The notes under the pieces are model-generated. The model saw only the letters and a program-made list of their open reading frames with translations. It made no database searches and had not been told where the DNA came from. This document shows positions 19,565-28,552 of a stretch of 64,000 nucleotides of DNA, in pieces. Numbering within the stretch: the stretch's first letter is position 1; the number at the start of each line of letters is the position of its first letter. The position numbers and the translations under genes are program-made. This DNA comes from Vibrio metoecus (GTDB taxonomy: Bacteria; Pseudomonadota; Gammaproteobacteria; Enterobacterales; Vibrionaceae): the NCBI RefSeq assembly GCF_009665255.1, contig NZ_CP035686.1, positions 310,001 through 374,000 of the forward strand. The letters are read 5' to 3'.

Positions 19565-20819
19565 GACTGCCGATGACAACATTATTGTTGGTCTAGACAT
19601 AGGCACTGCCACCGTCTCCGCTCTCGTGGGTGAAATACTCCCTGATGGTCAGATCAATATTATTGGCGCGGGTAGTAGCCCATCCCGTGGGATGGATAAA
19701 GGCGGCGTGAACGACCTTGAATCTGTAGTGAAATCGGTTCAACGTGCGATTGATCAAGCAGAGATGATGGCTGAGTGTAAAATCAGCCAAGTATTCCTTT
19801 CGATTTCTGGGCGGCATATTGCCAGCCGTATTGAGAAAGGAATGGGGACGATTTCAGATGAAGAAGTTTCCCAAGAAGATATGGATCGCGCGATCCATAC
19901 AGCGAAATCGATCAAAATTGGTGAAGAACAGCGTATTCTGCATGTGATTCCGCAAGAATTCACCATAGATTATCAGGAAGGCATCAAGAATCCGCTCGGC
20001 TTGTCTGGGGTTCGCATGGAAGTGAGTGTGCACCTGATCACTTGTCATAATGATATGGCAAGAAACATTATCAAAGCGGTTGAGCGCTGTGGACTAAAAG
20101 TTGAACAATTAGTCTATTCCGGTTTAGCTGCAAGTAATGCTGTAATTACCGAAGATGAGCGTGAACTGGGTGTCTGTGTGGTTGATATCGGCGCAGGCAC
20201 CATGGATATCGCAATCTGGACTGGCGGAGCGTTACGTTACACCGAGGTCTTTTCCTACGCAGGAAATGCCGTTACTAGCGATATCGCGTTTGCCTTTGGT
20301 ACGCCAGTTAGTGATGCGGAAGAGATCAAAGTTAAATATGGTTGTGCGTTGAGTGAGTTAGTCAGCAAAGACGATACGGTTAATGTTCCCAGTGTTGGTG
20401 GACGCCCGTCGCGAAGTTTACAGCGACAAACCTTGTCGGAAGTGATTGAGCCTCGCTACACTGAGCTAATGGGTTTGGTTAACCAAACGGTGGATTCGGT
20501 GCAAGAGTCCTTACGTAAAGAAGGTATCAAGCATCATTTGGCTGCCGGTGTTGTGCTCACTGGTGGTGCAGCACAAATTGAAGGTTTAGTGGCATGCGCA
20601 GAACGCGTATTCCGCAATCAAGTTAGGGTAGGTAAGCCGCTGGAAGTGAGTGGCCTTACCGACTACGTAAAAGAGCCGTATCATTCTACGGCAGTGGGAT
20701 TACTTCATTACGCAAGAGATAGTCAAATCAGCGACGATACTGAATATCAAGAACCCAAACGACCGTCAATGACAGGTTGGATAGGCCGCTTGCGCAACTG
20801 GATACAAAAAGAGTTTTAA
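19557..20819 (+). CDS. ftsA: Cell division protein FtsA
   Basis: FtsA is an actin-like ATPase that ties FtsZ filaments to the inner membrane and recruits later division proteins. The 420-residue protein starts with the phosphate-1 motif IVGLDIGTATVSALVGE, has the second motif VVDIGAGTMDIAIW near residues 207-220 and the adenosine motif LTGGAAQIEG near 338-347. The end, WIGRLRNWIQKEF, is the amphipathic helix used for membrane attachment. It overlaps ftsQ by eight bases and precedes ftsZ by 30 bases. Confidence 0.96.
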   Translation: MTKTADDNIIVGLDIGTATVSALVGEILPDGQINIIGAGSSPSRGMDKGGVNDLESVVKSVQRAIDQAEMMAECKISQVFLSISGRHIASRIEKGMGTISDEEVSQEDMDRAIHTAKSIKIGEEQRILHVIPQEFTIDYQEGIKNPLGLSGVRMEVSVHLITCHNDMARNIIKAVERCGLKVEQLVYSGLAASNAVITEDERELGVCVVDIGAGTMDIAIWTGGALRYTEVFSYAGNAVTSDIAFAFGTPVSDAEEIKVKYGCALSELVSKDDTVNVPSVGGRPSRSLQRQTLSEVIEPRYTELMGLVNQTVDSVQESLRKEGIKHHLAAGVVLTGGAAQIEGLVACAERVFRNQVRVGKPLEVSGLTDYVKEPYHSTAVGLLHYARDSQISDDTEYQEPKRPSMTGWIGRLRNWIQKEF

Positions 20820-20849
20820 CCTGAGAGACAGGAAAAACGGAGATAACAC

Positions 20850-22046
20850 ATGTTTGAACCGATGATGGAAATGTCTGACGATGCGGTAATCAAAGTCGTT
20901 GGAGTAGGTGGTGGCGGCGGTAACGCTGTTGAACACATGGTGCGTGAATCCATCGAAGGTGTGGAATTCATGAGTATCAATACCGATGCTCAGGCACTGC
21001 GCAAAACAAGCGTTGGTACTGTCATTCAGATTGGTGGCAATATCACTAAAGGTCTAGGTGCGGGCGCTAACCCACAAGTGGGGCGTGATGCAGCACTAGA
21101 AGATAAAGAACGCATTAAAGAATTCCTTACTGGTGCCGATATGGTGTTTATCGCAGCAGGTATGGGTGGCGGTACAGGAACCGGAGCTGCACCAGTGATT
21201 GCCGAAGTGGCAAAAGAGCTGGGCATTTTGACGGTTGCTGTAGTAACTAAACCTTTCAGCTTTGAAGGCAAAAAGCGTTTGGCTTTTGCTGAGCAGGGAA
21301 TTGAAGAGCTGTCTAAGCACGTTGATTCACTGATCACGATTCCAAACGAAAAACTGCTCAAAGTATTGGGTCGTGGTATCACGTTACTGGAAGCCTTTGC
21401 GAGCGCGAACAACGTACTTAAAAATGCAGTGCAAGGCATCGCTGAACTGATTACTCGCCCAGGCATGATTAACGTCGACTTTGCGGACGTGCGTACTGTG
21501 ATGTCGGAAATGGGTCATGCCATGATGGGTAGCGGTGTTGCAAGAGGTGAAGATCGCGCGGAAGAAGCTGCTGAAATGGCGATTTCTAGCCCGCTGCTGG
21601 AAGACATCGATCTCGCTGGTGCGCGTGGTGTTCTTGTGAACATTACTGCAGGTTTAGATATGCGACTGGATGAATTCGAAACTGTCGGCAATACTGTTAA
21701 AGCCTTTGCTTCTGACAATGCAACCGTAGTGATCGGTACTTCGTTAGATCCAGATATGGCTGATGAAATTCGTGTAACCGTAGTGGCTACGGGTATCGGC
21801 ACCGAGAAAAAACCTGATATTACGTTAGTAGCAGGTGGTAAAGCTAAAGTGGCTGCAGTATCGGCTCCAGTTGCCTCTCGAGTGGAAGAAAAAGTGGCTC
21901 AGCCTTTGCATGAAAGAGTTGAAGTGAAAACTCAACCAGCAGCAGCGCCATCACACTCTTCGGCAAGTCAGAGTGTCGCGCCAAAGCCAGAAAAAGAGAG
22001 CGGATATCTTGATATTCCGGCTTTCCTGAGACGTCAAGCTGACTAA
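20850..22046 (+). CDS. ftsZ: Cell division GTPase FtsZ
   Basis: FtsZ is the tubulin homologue that polymerises with GTP into the Z-ring. The 398-residue protein has the tubulin signature GGGTGTG at about residues 106-112, with the N-terminal GVGGGGGNAV loop and the synergy-loop motif NVDFADVRTVM. A Pro/Ala/Ser-rich linker (about 325-380) leads to the conserved C-terminal peptide DIPAFLRRQAD that binds FtsA and ZipA. A GGAG sequence lies a few bases before the ATG. No intrinsic terminator is obvious behind it, so lpxC may also be reached by read-through. Confidence 0.97.
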   Translation: MFEPMMEMSDDAVIKVVGVGGGGGNAVEHMVRESIEGVEFMSINTDAQALRKTSVGTVIQIGGNITKGLGAGANPQVGRDAALEDKERIKEFLTGADMVFIAAGMGGGTGTGAAPVIAEVAKELGILTVAVVTKPFSFEGKKRLAFAEQGIEELSKHVDSLITIPNEKLLKVLGRGITLLEAFASANNVLKNAVQGIAELITRPGMINVDFADVRTVMSEMGHAMMGSGVARGEDRAEEAAEMAISSPLLEDIDLAGARGVLVNITAGLDMRLDEFETVGNTVKAFASDNATVVIGTSLDPDMADEIRVTVVATGIGTEKKPDITLVAGGKAKVAAVSAPVASRVEEKVAQPLHERVEVKTQPAAAPSHSSASQSVAPKPEKESGYLDIPAFLRRQAD

Positions 22047-22060
22047 AATATCAGCGTAAT

Positions 22061-22088
22061 TTGACAGTGTTCAGAATTCTGGTAGGAT
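22061..22088 (+). promoter_or_regulatory. Candidate promoter of lpxC
   Basis: A consensus TTGACA (22061-22066) is followed after 16 bases by TAGGAT (22083-22088), 4 of 6 matches to the -10 box. It lies in the 97-base gap between ftsZ and lpxC; a separate lpxC promoter is known in E. coli. Confidence 0.6.
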
Positions 22089-22143
22089 GTCGGTCGGTGT
22101 TGTGCCGGCCGTTCATTGTGGCTAAATAAATCGAGGCAACTAG

Positions 22144-23061
22144 ATGATCAGACAACGTACTCTGAAAGAAATAGTGAAAACAACTGGGGTGGGCTTACAC
22201 TCTGGTCGTAAAGTTACGCTGACTCTTCGCCCGGCCGCAGCCAATACGGGGATTGTATATCGTCGTACTGACGTCAACCCACCGGTTGATTTCCCAGCCG
22301 ATCCGGCTTCTGTGCGTGACACCATGCTCTGCACGGCTCTGGTCAATGACCAAGGTATTCGTATCTCTACCGTAGAGCATCTTAATGCTGCTTTAGCAGG
22401 GATGGGGATCGATAACGCGATTATCGAAGTGGACGCACCCGAAATCCCCATTATGGATGGCAGTGCAAGTCCATTTGTTTATCTGCTACAACAAGCAGGT
22501 ATTGAAACGTTGAATGCACCAAAACGCTTCATCCGTATCAAGAAACCTGTACGCATTGAAGATGGCGATAAGTGGGCGGAATTTGTTCCATTTAACGGCT
22601 TCCGTATGGATTTCGAAATTGAGTTCAACCACCCAGCGATTGATGGCGATGACCAACGCCTTGTGTTTGATTTCTCTTCACAAGGGTTTGTGAAAGAAAT
22701 CTCTCGTGCGCGTACCTTTGGTTTTATGCGTGATATCGAATATCTGCAATCACAAAACCTTTGCTTAGGTGGTAGCTTTGATTGCGCGATCGTGCTGGAT
22801 GATTACCGTATCCTGAATGAAGAAGGACTGCGTTTCGATAACGAATTTGTGACCCACAAAGTATTGGATGCGATTGGTGACTTGTACATGTCTGGTCATG
22901 CGATTGTTGGTGAGTTCCGTGCCTACAAATCAGGTCACGGTTTGAATAACCAACTGCTGCGTGCGGTATTGGCCGATCAAGAAGCATGGGAATGGGCAAC
23001 CTTCGAAGAAGAAGTGGGTTCCCCTGTAGCTTTTGCTGAGCCTAACATGGTACTCGCGTAA
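22144..23061 (+). CDS. lpxC: UDP-3-O-acyl-GlcNAc deacetylase
   Basis: LpxC is the zinc-dependent deacetylase that commits precursors to lipid A synthesis. The zinc ligands fall at the standard positions: His79 in EHLNA, then His238 and Asp242 in HKVLDAIGD. The 305-residue length is usual, and the end GSPVAFAEPNMVLA resembles the C-terminal tail that FtsH uses to degrade LpxC in enterobacteria. As in E. coli it closes the dcw cluster. A strong terminator follows. Confidence 0.96.
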   Translation: MIRQRTLKEIVKTTGVGLHSGRKVTLTLRPAAANTGIVYRRTDVNPPVDFPADPASVRDTMLCTALVNDQGIRISTVEHLNAALAGMGIDNAIIEVDAPEIPIMDGSASPFVYLLQQAGIETLNAPKRFIRIKKPVRIEDGDKWAEFVPFNGFRMDFEIEFNHPAIDGDDQRLVFDFSSQGFVKEISRARTFGFMRDIEYLQSQNLCLGGSFDCAIVLDDYRILNEEGLRFDNEFVTHKVLDAIGDLYMSGHAIVGEFRAYKSGHGLNNQLLRAVLADQEAWEWATFEEEVGSPVAFAEPNMVLA

Positions 23062-23083
23062 GCCATTTAGAAAGAACAATCAT

Positions 23084-23117
23084 AATAAAGCCAGACTGAT
23101 GTCTGGCTTTATTTTTT
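23084..23117 (+). terminator. Terminator between lpxC and dciA
   Basis: A 13-bp perfect stem (arms 23084-23096 and 23101-23113) with a TGAT loop is followed by TTTT on the plus strand. It lies between two converging genes and the A-rich left arm could let it serve the minus strand as well, though less well. Confidence 0.88.
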
Positions 23118-23165
23118 CCATTAAACTCAATGGCATTTAAATGCTATTCGATAAGTGTAACCTGC

Positions 23166-23639
23166 TCAATCGTCTTTCTGATTTGCTTTGGCTAAACGCG
23201 CTAAGCTCTGTAAGCGTTTTTTGACTTTATCTGAGGCTTGATCGGCAATCGCGAGCAGTACATGAGCGGCATTCTCAGATAAGGGTGGGCGAGGATTTGC
23301 CGCCGAGGCATCTTCCGAAGGTAGTTTAGTTTGCCGATACAGCTCTGGGTTGACTCGTACTTCGATGCTGATCAAATGGCCAAACCCGTTTTGCCGTAAC
23401 TGAGTCAAAATATGTAAACGCTCATAATCCACTTTCATTTTAAGTGCTGCACTCGCGGCTTCAAGTACCAAATTTCCCCCTCGTACATTTGCAGCGCGCA
23501 CTTGGGTTTTTAAGCCTTTGGGTAGGATTTCTTGTAACTGACGATTGATCTGCAAAATCGCTTTCGCATGTTCTTGGATCTGCTTGAGTTTGGATGCCTG
23601 AATCAACTCATCGGTAGCGGTAGGGCGGTGATCACGCAT
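23166..23639 (-). CDS. dciA: DciA-type replicative helicase loader (DUF721)
   Basis: DciA is the ancestral bacterial protein that helps load the DnaB helicase at the origin; enterobacteria replaced it by phage-derived DnaC. The 157-residue product has the DUF721 domain in its N-terminal two thirds (HAKAILQINRQLQEILPKGL, then VRAANVRGGNLVLEA, then LKMKVDYERLHILTQLRQNG), predicted to be KH-like, and a polar, probably disordered C-terminal tail. Length and tail fit the Vibrio cholerae DciA described in the literature. It lies between lpxC and secA on the opposite strand, where E. coli has secM. It is read toward lpxC. Confidence 0.88.
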   Translation of the reverse strand: MRDHRPTATDELIQASKLKQIQEHAKAILQINRQLQEILPKGLKTQVRAANVRGGNLVLEAASAALKMKVDYERLHILTQLRQNGFGHLISIEVRVNPELYRQTKLPSEDASAANPRPPLSENAAHVLLAIADQASDKVKKRLQSLARLAKANQKDD

Positions 23640-23992
23640 CGGATTCTCCTTTGTCTGGTATGACGCTATTCTAACGTGCTTCTTGGCGCATCGAAACGTA
23701 CATCTTAGTTTGCTGAGATGAATTAAAAATCACGAGAAACCTTGTAAACATTGGGCTTAGTGCACAAAACCGTAAGCTCGTATTCAACAAATCGTAGAGA
23801 ACCTTGGTTGTTAAGACGAAAATTCCTTAAACTAGGCGGCACTTAATTAACAGCATGCCTTGAAAATAAACGCCGTCATCACAATATCTCACACAGATGA
23901 CTTATCTCAGTACCCTTAGTTGAAAATAGGTAGAGACTAAAGACATTCCAAGGTCGATAGACAGCGATTTAGCACAGAGAGATTCACAAGAA
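23640..23992. other. Divergent dciA/secA intergenic region
   Basis: These 353 bases separate two divergent genes and must hold a promoter for each. I see no open frame resembling SecM, and no clear stall motif such as FxxxxWIxxxxGIRAGP in any frame read by eye. No convincing -35/-10 pair stands out; AT-rich stretches at 23838-23900 are candidates only. Confidence 0.5.
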
Positions 23993-26704
23993 ATGATAAC
24001 TAAGCTACTGACAAAGGTGATTGGCAGTCGCAATGACCGCACACTGCGCCGTTTACGCAAGATTGTAAAAGAGATTAATAACTACGAACCTGCCTTTGAA
24101 GTTCTCTCCGATGAAGAGCTAAAAGCCAAAACAGTAGAATTCCGTCAACGTATTGAACAGGGTGAAAACCTAGACCAACTTCTGCCAGAAGCTTTCGCGA
24201 CCGTTCGTGAAGCCTCTAAGCGTGTGTTTGGTATGCGCCATTTTGATGTACAGCTGATAGGCGGTATGGTGTTGCACGGTGGCCAAATTGCTGAGATGCG
24301 TACGGGTGAAGGTAAAACCTTAACCGCAACGCTGGCTGCTTATCTGAATGCCTTACCGGGTAAAGGTGTGCATATTGTTACGGTTAACGACTACTTGGCT
24401 AAACGTGACGCTGAAACTAACCGACCTCTATTTGAATTTCTAGGTATGACGGTGGGTGTGAATATTCCAAACATGCCACAGCCAGCCAAGAAAGAGGCTT
24501 ACCAAGCCGATATTCTTTACGGAACCAACAACGAATTTGGTTTTGACTACCTGCGCGATAACATGGCATTCCGCCCTGAAGATCGCGTGCAACGTGCTCG
24601 CTTCTTTGCGGTAGTCGATGAAGTGGATTCGATCCTAATCGACGAAGCGCGTACCCCACTGATTATTTCAGGTCCTGCAGAAGACAGCTCTGATCTCTAT
24701 ATCCGTATCAACAAGCTGATCCCACAACTGGAAAAGCAAGATAAAGAAGATTCTGAAGAGTACCGCGGTGACGGCCACTTTACGGTTGATGAAAAATCCA
24801 AGCAGGTACACCTAACCGAAACAGGCCAAGAGTTCGTGGAAGAACTGCTGGTGAAAAACGGCATGATGCAAGAGGGGGATACGCTTTATTCTCCGGCTAA
24901 TATTAGCTTGTTACACCATGTGAACGCAGCACTGCGTGCGCATGTGCTGTTTGAAAAGAACGTTGATTACATCGTGACACCAGATGGTGAAGTGGTGATC
25001 GTCGATGAACACACCGGCCGTACCATGCCGGGGCGTCGCTGGTCTGACGGTCTGCACCAAGCGGTGGAAGCGAAAGAAGGGGTGAAGATCCAGAACGAAA
25101 ACCAAACGCTGGCTTCGATCACTTTCCAAAACTACTTCCGTTTGTATGAAAAACTATCCGGTATGACGGGTACTGCTGATACCGAAGCGTTTGAATTCCA
25201 ACAAATCTACGGTTTGGAAACGGTGGTGATCCCAACCAACAAACCTATGGTGCGTAACGATATGCCAGATGTGGTGTATCGTTCTGAAGCAGAAAAGTTT
25301 GCCGCCATCATTGAAGATATCAAACTCCGTGTTGAAAAAGGCCAGCCTGTGCTGGTGGGTACCGTTTCGATTGAAAAATCAGAGCTACTCTCTAATGCTC
25401 TGAAAAAAGCAGGCATTAAACACAATGTTCTGAACGCGAAGTTCCACGAAAAAGAAGCGGAAATTGTTGCCGAAGCAGGTAAACCCAGTGCGGTGACTAT
25501 CGCAACCAACATGGCGGGTCGTGGTACAGATATCGTGTTAGGTGGTAGCTGGCAAGCGAAAGTGGAGAAGCTGGAAAACCCAACCCAAGATCAAATCAAT
25601 GAAATTAAAGCTGAATGGAAGCAAGTGCACGATCAAGTATTGCAAGCTGGCGGCTTACACATCATTGGTACTGAGCGTCACGAATCTCGCCGTATCGATA
25701 ACCAGTTACGTGGTCGTTCTGGTCGTCAAGGTGATGCAGGTTCTTCACGTTTCTATCTCTCAATGGAAGATACGTTACTGCGTATTTTCACCTCTGATCG
25801 TATGGCGGCATTGATCCAAAGTGGTATGGATGAAGGCGAAGCGATTGAGTCAAAAATGCTCTCTCGCTCGATCGAAAAAGCGCAGCGCAAAGTGGAAGGC
25901 CGTAACTTCGATATTCGTAAGCAATTGCTTGAGTATGATGATGTGGCGAACGATCAGCGTAAAGTGGTTTATGAACTGCGTGATGAGCTGATGAGCGCAG
26001 ATGATATCAGCGACATGATTGCGCAAAACCGCGAAGATGTGCTGAATGCGGTAATGGATGAATACATTCCGCCACAATCTCTGGAAGATATGTGGGATAT
26101 CAAAGGATTGGAAGATCGTCTGAAGAACGATTTCGATCTGCCTCTGCCGATCCAATCTTGGTTAGATGCTGACAACAAGCTGTATGAAGAAGCGCTACGC
26201 GAGCGCATTATTGAGCAAGCGGTTGAGGTTTACAAAGCCAAAGAGCAAGCGGTTAGTCCAGCGGTTATGCGTAACTTTGAAAAATCGGTGATGCTGCAAA
26301 CACTTGATACTCTTTGGAAGGAGCATTTGGCAGCGATGGATCACTTGCGTCAAGGTATTCATCTACGTGGCTACGCGCAGAAGAATCCGAAACAAGAGTA
26401 CAAGCGTGAATCGTTTGAGTTGTTTGAAGAGTTACTTGAATCACTCAAATCAGATGTGATCACTGTCTTGTCAAAAGTTCGCGTTCAGCAGCAAGAAGAA
26501 GTGGAGCGTATGGAAGCTCAGCGCCGGGCTCAAGCTGAAGAGGCTGCTCGTCATGCTCATGCGCAACACGCAAGCGCTGATGAGATTGAGCAAGAAGAAT
26601 CGAACCAGCCGATGGTGCGTGATGAGCGTAAAGTGGGGCGTAACGAACCTTGCCCATGCGGTAGCGGTAAAAAATACAAACAGTGTCACGGACAAATTAA
26701 CTAA
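23993..26704 (+). CDS. secA: Preprotein translocase ATPase SecA
   Basis: SecA is the ATPase motor that pushes unfolded preproteins through SecYEG. The 903-residue protein has Walker A in MRTGEGKTLTATL (about residues 102-114), the DEAD-like box VDEVDSILIDEARTPL (about 207-222), the second nucleotide-binding fold with TNMAGRGTDIVLGG, and the helical scaffold. The C-terminus ends in the zinc-binding motif CPCGSGKKYKQCH, used for SecB and phospholipid contact. It lies next to mutT, as in E. coli. No secM is seen upstream, so the E. coli arrest-peptide control is not evident here. Confidence 0.97.
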   Translation: MITKLLTKVIGSRNDRTLRRLRKIVKEINNYEPAFEVLSDEELKAKTVEFRQRIEQGENLDQLLPEAFATVREASKRVFGMRHFDVQLIGGMVLHGGQIAEMRTGEGKTLTATLAAYLNALPGKGVHIVTVNDYLAKRDAETNRPLFEFLGMTVGVNIPNMPQPAKKEAYQADILYGTNNEFGFDYLRDNMAFRPEDRVQRARFFAVVDEVDSILIDEARTPLIISGPAEDSSDLYIRINKLIPQLEKQDKEDSEEYRGDGHFTVDEKSKQVHLTETGQEFVEELLVKNGMMQEGDTLYSPANISLLHHVNAALRAHVLFEKNVDYIVTPDGEVVIVDEHTGRTMPGRRWSDGLHQAVEAKEGVKIQNENQTLASITFQNYFRLYEKLSGMTGTADTEAFEFQQIYGLETVVIPTNKPMVRNDMPDVVYRSEAEKFAAIIEDIKLRVEKGQPVLVGTVSIEKSELLSNALKKAGIKHNVLNAKFHEKEAEIVAEAGKPSAVTIATNMAGRGTDIVLGGSWQAKVEKLENPTQDQINEIKAEWKQVHDQVLQAGGLHIIGTERHESRRIDNQLRGRSGRQGDAGSSRFYLSMEDTLLRIFTSDRMAALIQSGMDEGEAIESKMLSRSIEKAQRKVEGRNFDIRKQLLEYDDVANDQRKVVYELRDELMSADDISDMIAQNREDVLNAVMDEYIPPQSLEDMWDIKGLEDRLKNDFDLPLPIQSWLDADNKLYEEALRERIIEQAVEVYKAKEQAVSPAVMRNFEKSVMLQTLDTLWKEHLAAMDHLRQGIHLRGYAQKNPKQEYKRESFELFEELLESLKSDVITVLSKVRVQQQEEVERMEAQRRAQAEEAARHAHAQHASADEIEQEESNQPMVRDERKVGRNEPCPCGSGKKYKQCHGQIN

Positions 26705-26725
26705 ACCTGTTTCACCTTATTAAAT

Positions 26726-26752
26726 AAAAGAGTCGCTATGGCGACTCTTTTT
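26726..26752 (+). terminator. Terminator after secA
   Basis: An 11-bp stem (AAAAGAGTCGC / GCGACTCTTTT) with a TATG loop lies 22 bases after the secA stop and carries T residues in and after its right arm. It separates secA from mutT. Confidence 0.82.
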
Positions 26753-26794
26753 ACAACTGAAACATACGTCAGCTAGAAACACAGGAGCGACACC

Positions 26795-27193
26795 TTGAAA
26801 CGAATCCATATTGTTGCAGGGATCATTTTTAATCCAGACCAGAGCGAAATTTACATCACTAAGCGTCCAGATCATCTTCATAAAGGTGGGTTCTGGGAGT
26901 TTCCCGGTGGTAAAGTCGAAGTGGGTGAGAATATTGAGCAAGCCATGGTTCGCGAGCTTGAAGAAGAGATCGGCATTACCGTGACGGAGCAACAGCCATT
27001 CCAACACTTTGATTATGACTACACAGATAAATCATTGAGCTTTGATTTTATGTTGGTTACTGCTTTTGACAATCAACCCTATGGCCGTGAGGGACAGCAA
27101 GGATGTTGGGTGAAGATTGCAGATTTAGCTAACTACCGTTTTCCTGAAGCGAATGAGCCTGTACTCCAGCAGGTCATTGCTCAGTTTGGTTAA
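26795..27193 (+). CDS. mutT: 8-oxo-dGTP diphosphatase (Nudix)
   Basis: MutT hydrolyses 8-oxo-dGTP and so prevents A:T to C:G mutations. The 132-residue protein carries a perfect Nudix box, GKVEVG-E-NIEQAMV-REL-EEEIGI (about residues 38-60), matching GX5EX7REUXEEXGU. The start is TTG at 26795 with a strong AGGAG seven bases before it; the first residues MKRIHIVAGIIFNP fit the family. It lies downstream of secA as in E. coli, but a terminator separates the two, so it may need its own promoter or partial read-through. Confidence 0.93.
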   Translation: MKRIHIVAGIIFNPDQSEIYITKRPDHLHKGGFWEFPGGKVEVGENIEQAMVRELEEEIGITVTEQQPFQHFDYDYTDKSLSFDFMLVTAFDNQPYGREGQQGCWVKIADLANYRFPEANEPVLQQVIAQFG

Positions 27194-27218
27194 GTGGATT
27201 TTTCCTCACTCGGTAAAG

Positions 27219-27247
27219 TTGTCAGGCTAGCCAGAGTGGAAGATAGT
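27219..27247 (+). promoter_or_regulatory. Possible promoter of dapB
   Basis: TTGTCA (27219-27224) and GATAGT (27242-27247) are 17 bases apart, with 5 of 6 and 4 of 6 matches. A small hairpin (CTGCCT / AGGCAG, 27274-27287) lies in the predicted leader just before the ribosome-binding site. Confidence 0.35.
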
Positions 27248-27307
27248 TGGTAGTTTAAGTCTACAAATTGGAACTGCCTGAAGGCAGTGGAGAATGGAGA
27301 CAGCAAG

Positions 27308-28117
27308 ATGGTTAGAATTGCGATTGCGGGTGCCGCAGGACGTATGGGGCGCAATCTGGTAAAAGCAACGCACCAGAATCCGCTTTCCGAATTGGGTGCA
27401 GGCTCTGAGCGTCCAGAATCCTCATTAGTGGGTGTCGATGTTGGCGAGCTGTGCGGTATCGGTAAACAGGGCATTGTTTTAGTCGATAACCTAGAGCAAG
27501 CCGTTGAACAGTTTGATGTGATTATTGATTTCACCGCGCCAGTCAGCACCTTGGCTAACTTAGCCTTGTGTGAGCAGCATGGTAAGAAACTGGTGATTGG
27601 CACAACGGGCTTTACCGATGCTCAGCGCCAAGCCATTGAACAAGCAGCAAAGAAGATTCCGATTGTCATGGCACCCAACTACAGCGTTGGCGTGAACTTG
27701 GTGTTTAAACTGCTGGAAAAAGCGGCCAAGGTGATGGGAGATTACTGCGATATCGAGATTGTTGAAGCTCATCATCGCCATAAAGTCGATGCCCCTTCTG
27801 GTACGGCAATTGGGATGGGAGAGGCTATCGCTCATGCGATGGGCAACCAACTGAGTGATGTCGCGGTATATGCGCGAGAAGGAATCACCGGTGAACGTTC
27901 ACGCAATGAAATTGGTTTTGCCACGATTCGTGCGGGAGACATTATCGGTGAACATACTGCTATGTTCGCCGATATTGGTGAGCGAGTCGAGATTACCCAC
28001 AAAGCCACCGATCGAATGACCTTTGCTAATGGTGCTGTGAAAGCTGCCATTTGGCTGGCGGAGCAACCCGCCGGTTTCTACACCATGACCGATGTGCTCG
28101 GATTGAATGATCTCTAA
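27308..28117 (+). CDS. dapB: 4-hydroxy-tetrahydrodipicolinate reductase
   Basis: DapB reduces the dipicolinate intermediate with NAD(P)H on the path to diaminopimelate and lysine. The product then feeds MurE, encoded earlier in the window. The 269-residue protein has the N-terminal dinucleotide motif GAAGRMGR (residues 8-15), TTGFTDAQ, and the active-site motif EAHHRHKVDAPSGTA. I chose the ATG at 27308 because GGAG stands eight bases before it; an in-frame GTG at 27287 would add seven residues without such a site. A strong terminator follows, so the gene is probably monocistronic. Confidence 0.95.
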   Translation: MVRIAIAGAAGRMGRNLVKATHQNPLSELGAGSERPESSLVGVDVGELCGIGKQGIVLVDNLEQAVEQFDVIIDFTAPVSTLANLALCEQHGKKLVIGTTGFTDAQRQAIEQAAKKIPIVMAPNYSVGVNLVFKLLEKAAKVMGDYCDIEIVEAHHRHKVDAPSGTAIGMGEAIAHAMGNQLSDVAVYAREGITGERSRNEIGFATIRAGDIIGEHTAMFADIGERVEITHKATDRMTFANGAVKAAIWLAEQPAGFYTMTDVLGLNDL

Positions 28118-28130
28118 ATACATAATTATG

Positions 28131-28157
28131 CGCCAGCGAACAGCTGGCGTTTTTTTT
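28131..28157 (+). terminator. Terminator after dapB
   Basis: A 7-bp GC-rich stem (CGCCAGC / GCTGGCG) with a GAACA loop is followed by eight T residues. It lies 13 bases after the dapB stop. Confidence 0.92.
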
Positions 28158-28465
28158 ATCCTTAAAACTTGATTAAAAATCTTCTCATCCATTTTTAGTG
28201 AAAGCTACGCTTATTTTCTTTGTTTTTTGGGTGCTTCGTATGTATTTTGTGTTTTTTGCTCCATTTGTGATTGGAAACTTGACCTGTTAACGATTGCTTT
28301 ATGTGTGGTTGTTTTTTTGCCACCTGTTTCCATTTTTAAAATGTTCTTTCTCACCGAGTGGGGGATGAATAGACAGGAATGACTGAGTAAAGATGTTTTT
28401 TTGATGGTTTTGATGAATAAATCCATCAGAGTCTCGTAAAGATAAATTAAATTTTTAGGCTTGTG
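28158..28465. other. AT-rich gap upstream of the carA promoter
   Basis: About 300 AT-rich bases lie between the dapB terminator and the carA promoter. A minus-strand frame of 90 codons (28211-28483) crosses it but is of low complexity, has no ribosome-binding site and overlaps the promoter. I see no gene here; the stretch may hold upstream control sites for carAB. Confidence 0.5.
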
Positions 28466-28494
28466 TTGACAGCCTCCGATCACATCCCTAGAAT
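28466..28494 (+). promoter_or_regulatory. Main promoter of carAB
   Basis: A perfect TTGACA (28466-28471) and TAGAAT (28489-28494, 5 of 6) are separated by exactly 17 bases. This is among the best sigma-70 promoters in the window. Transcription should start near 28501, leaving a leader of about 100 bases before carA. Confidence 0.82.
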
Positions 28495-28552
28495 ATCGCC
28501 AATTTGTCTATAGCATCCTAATGCATGTTTTAGTGGCTAGTAGGAAGACGAA

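Noticed and set aside
21026..21466. 146-codon minus-strand frame inside ftsZ
   Set aside because: Low-complexity antisense shadow of the GTPase domain.
23640..23992. secM-like arrest peptide before secA
   Set aside because: Looked for by eye in the three forward frames; only very short frames without a stall motif.
28211..28483. 90-codon minus-strand frame in the dapB-carA gap
   Set aside because: Composition is AT-driven (Lys, Thr, Gln rich), no ribosome-binding site, and it overlaps the strong carA promoter.
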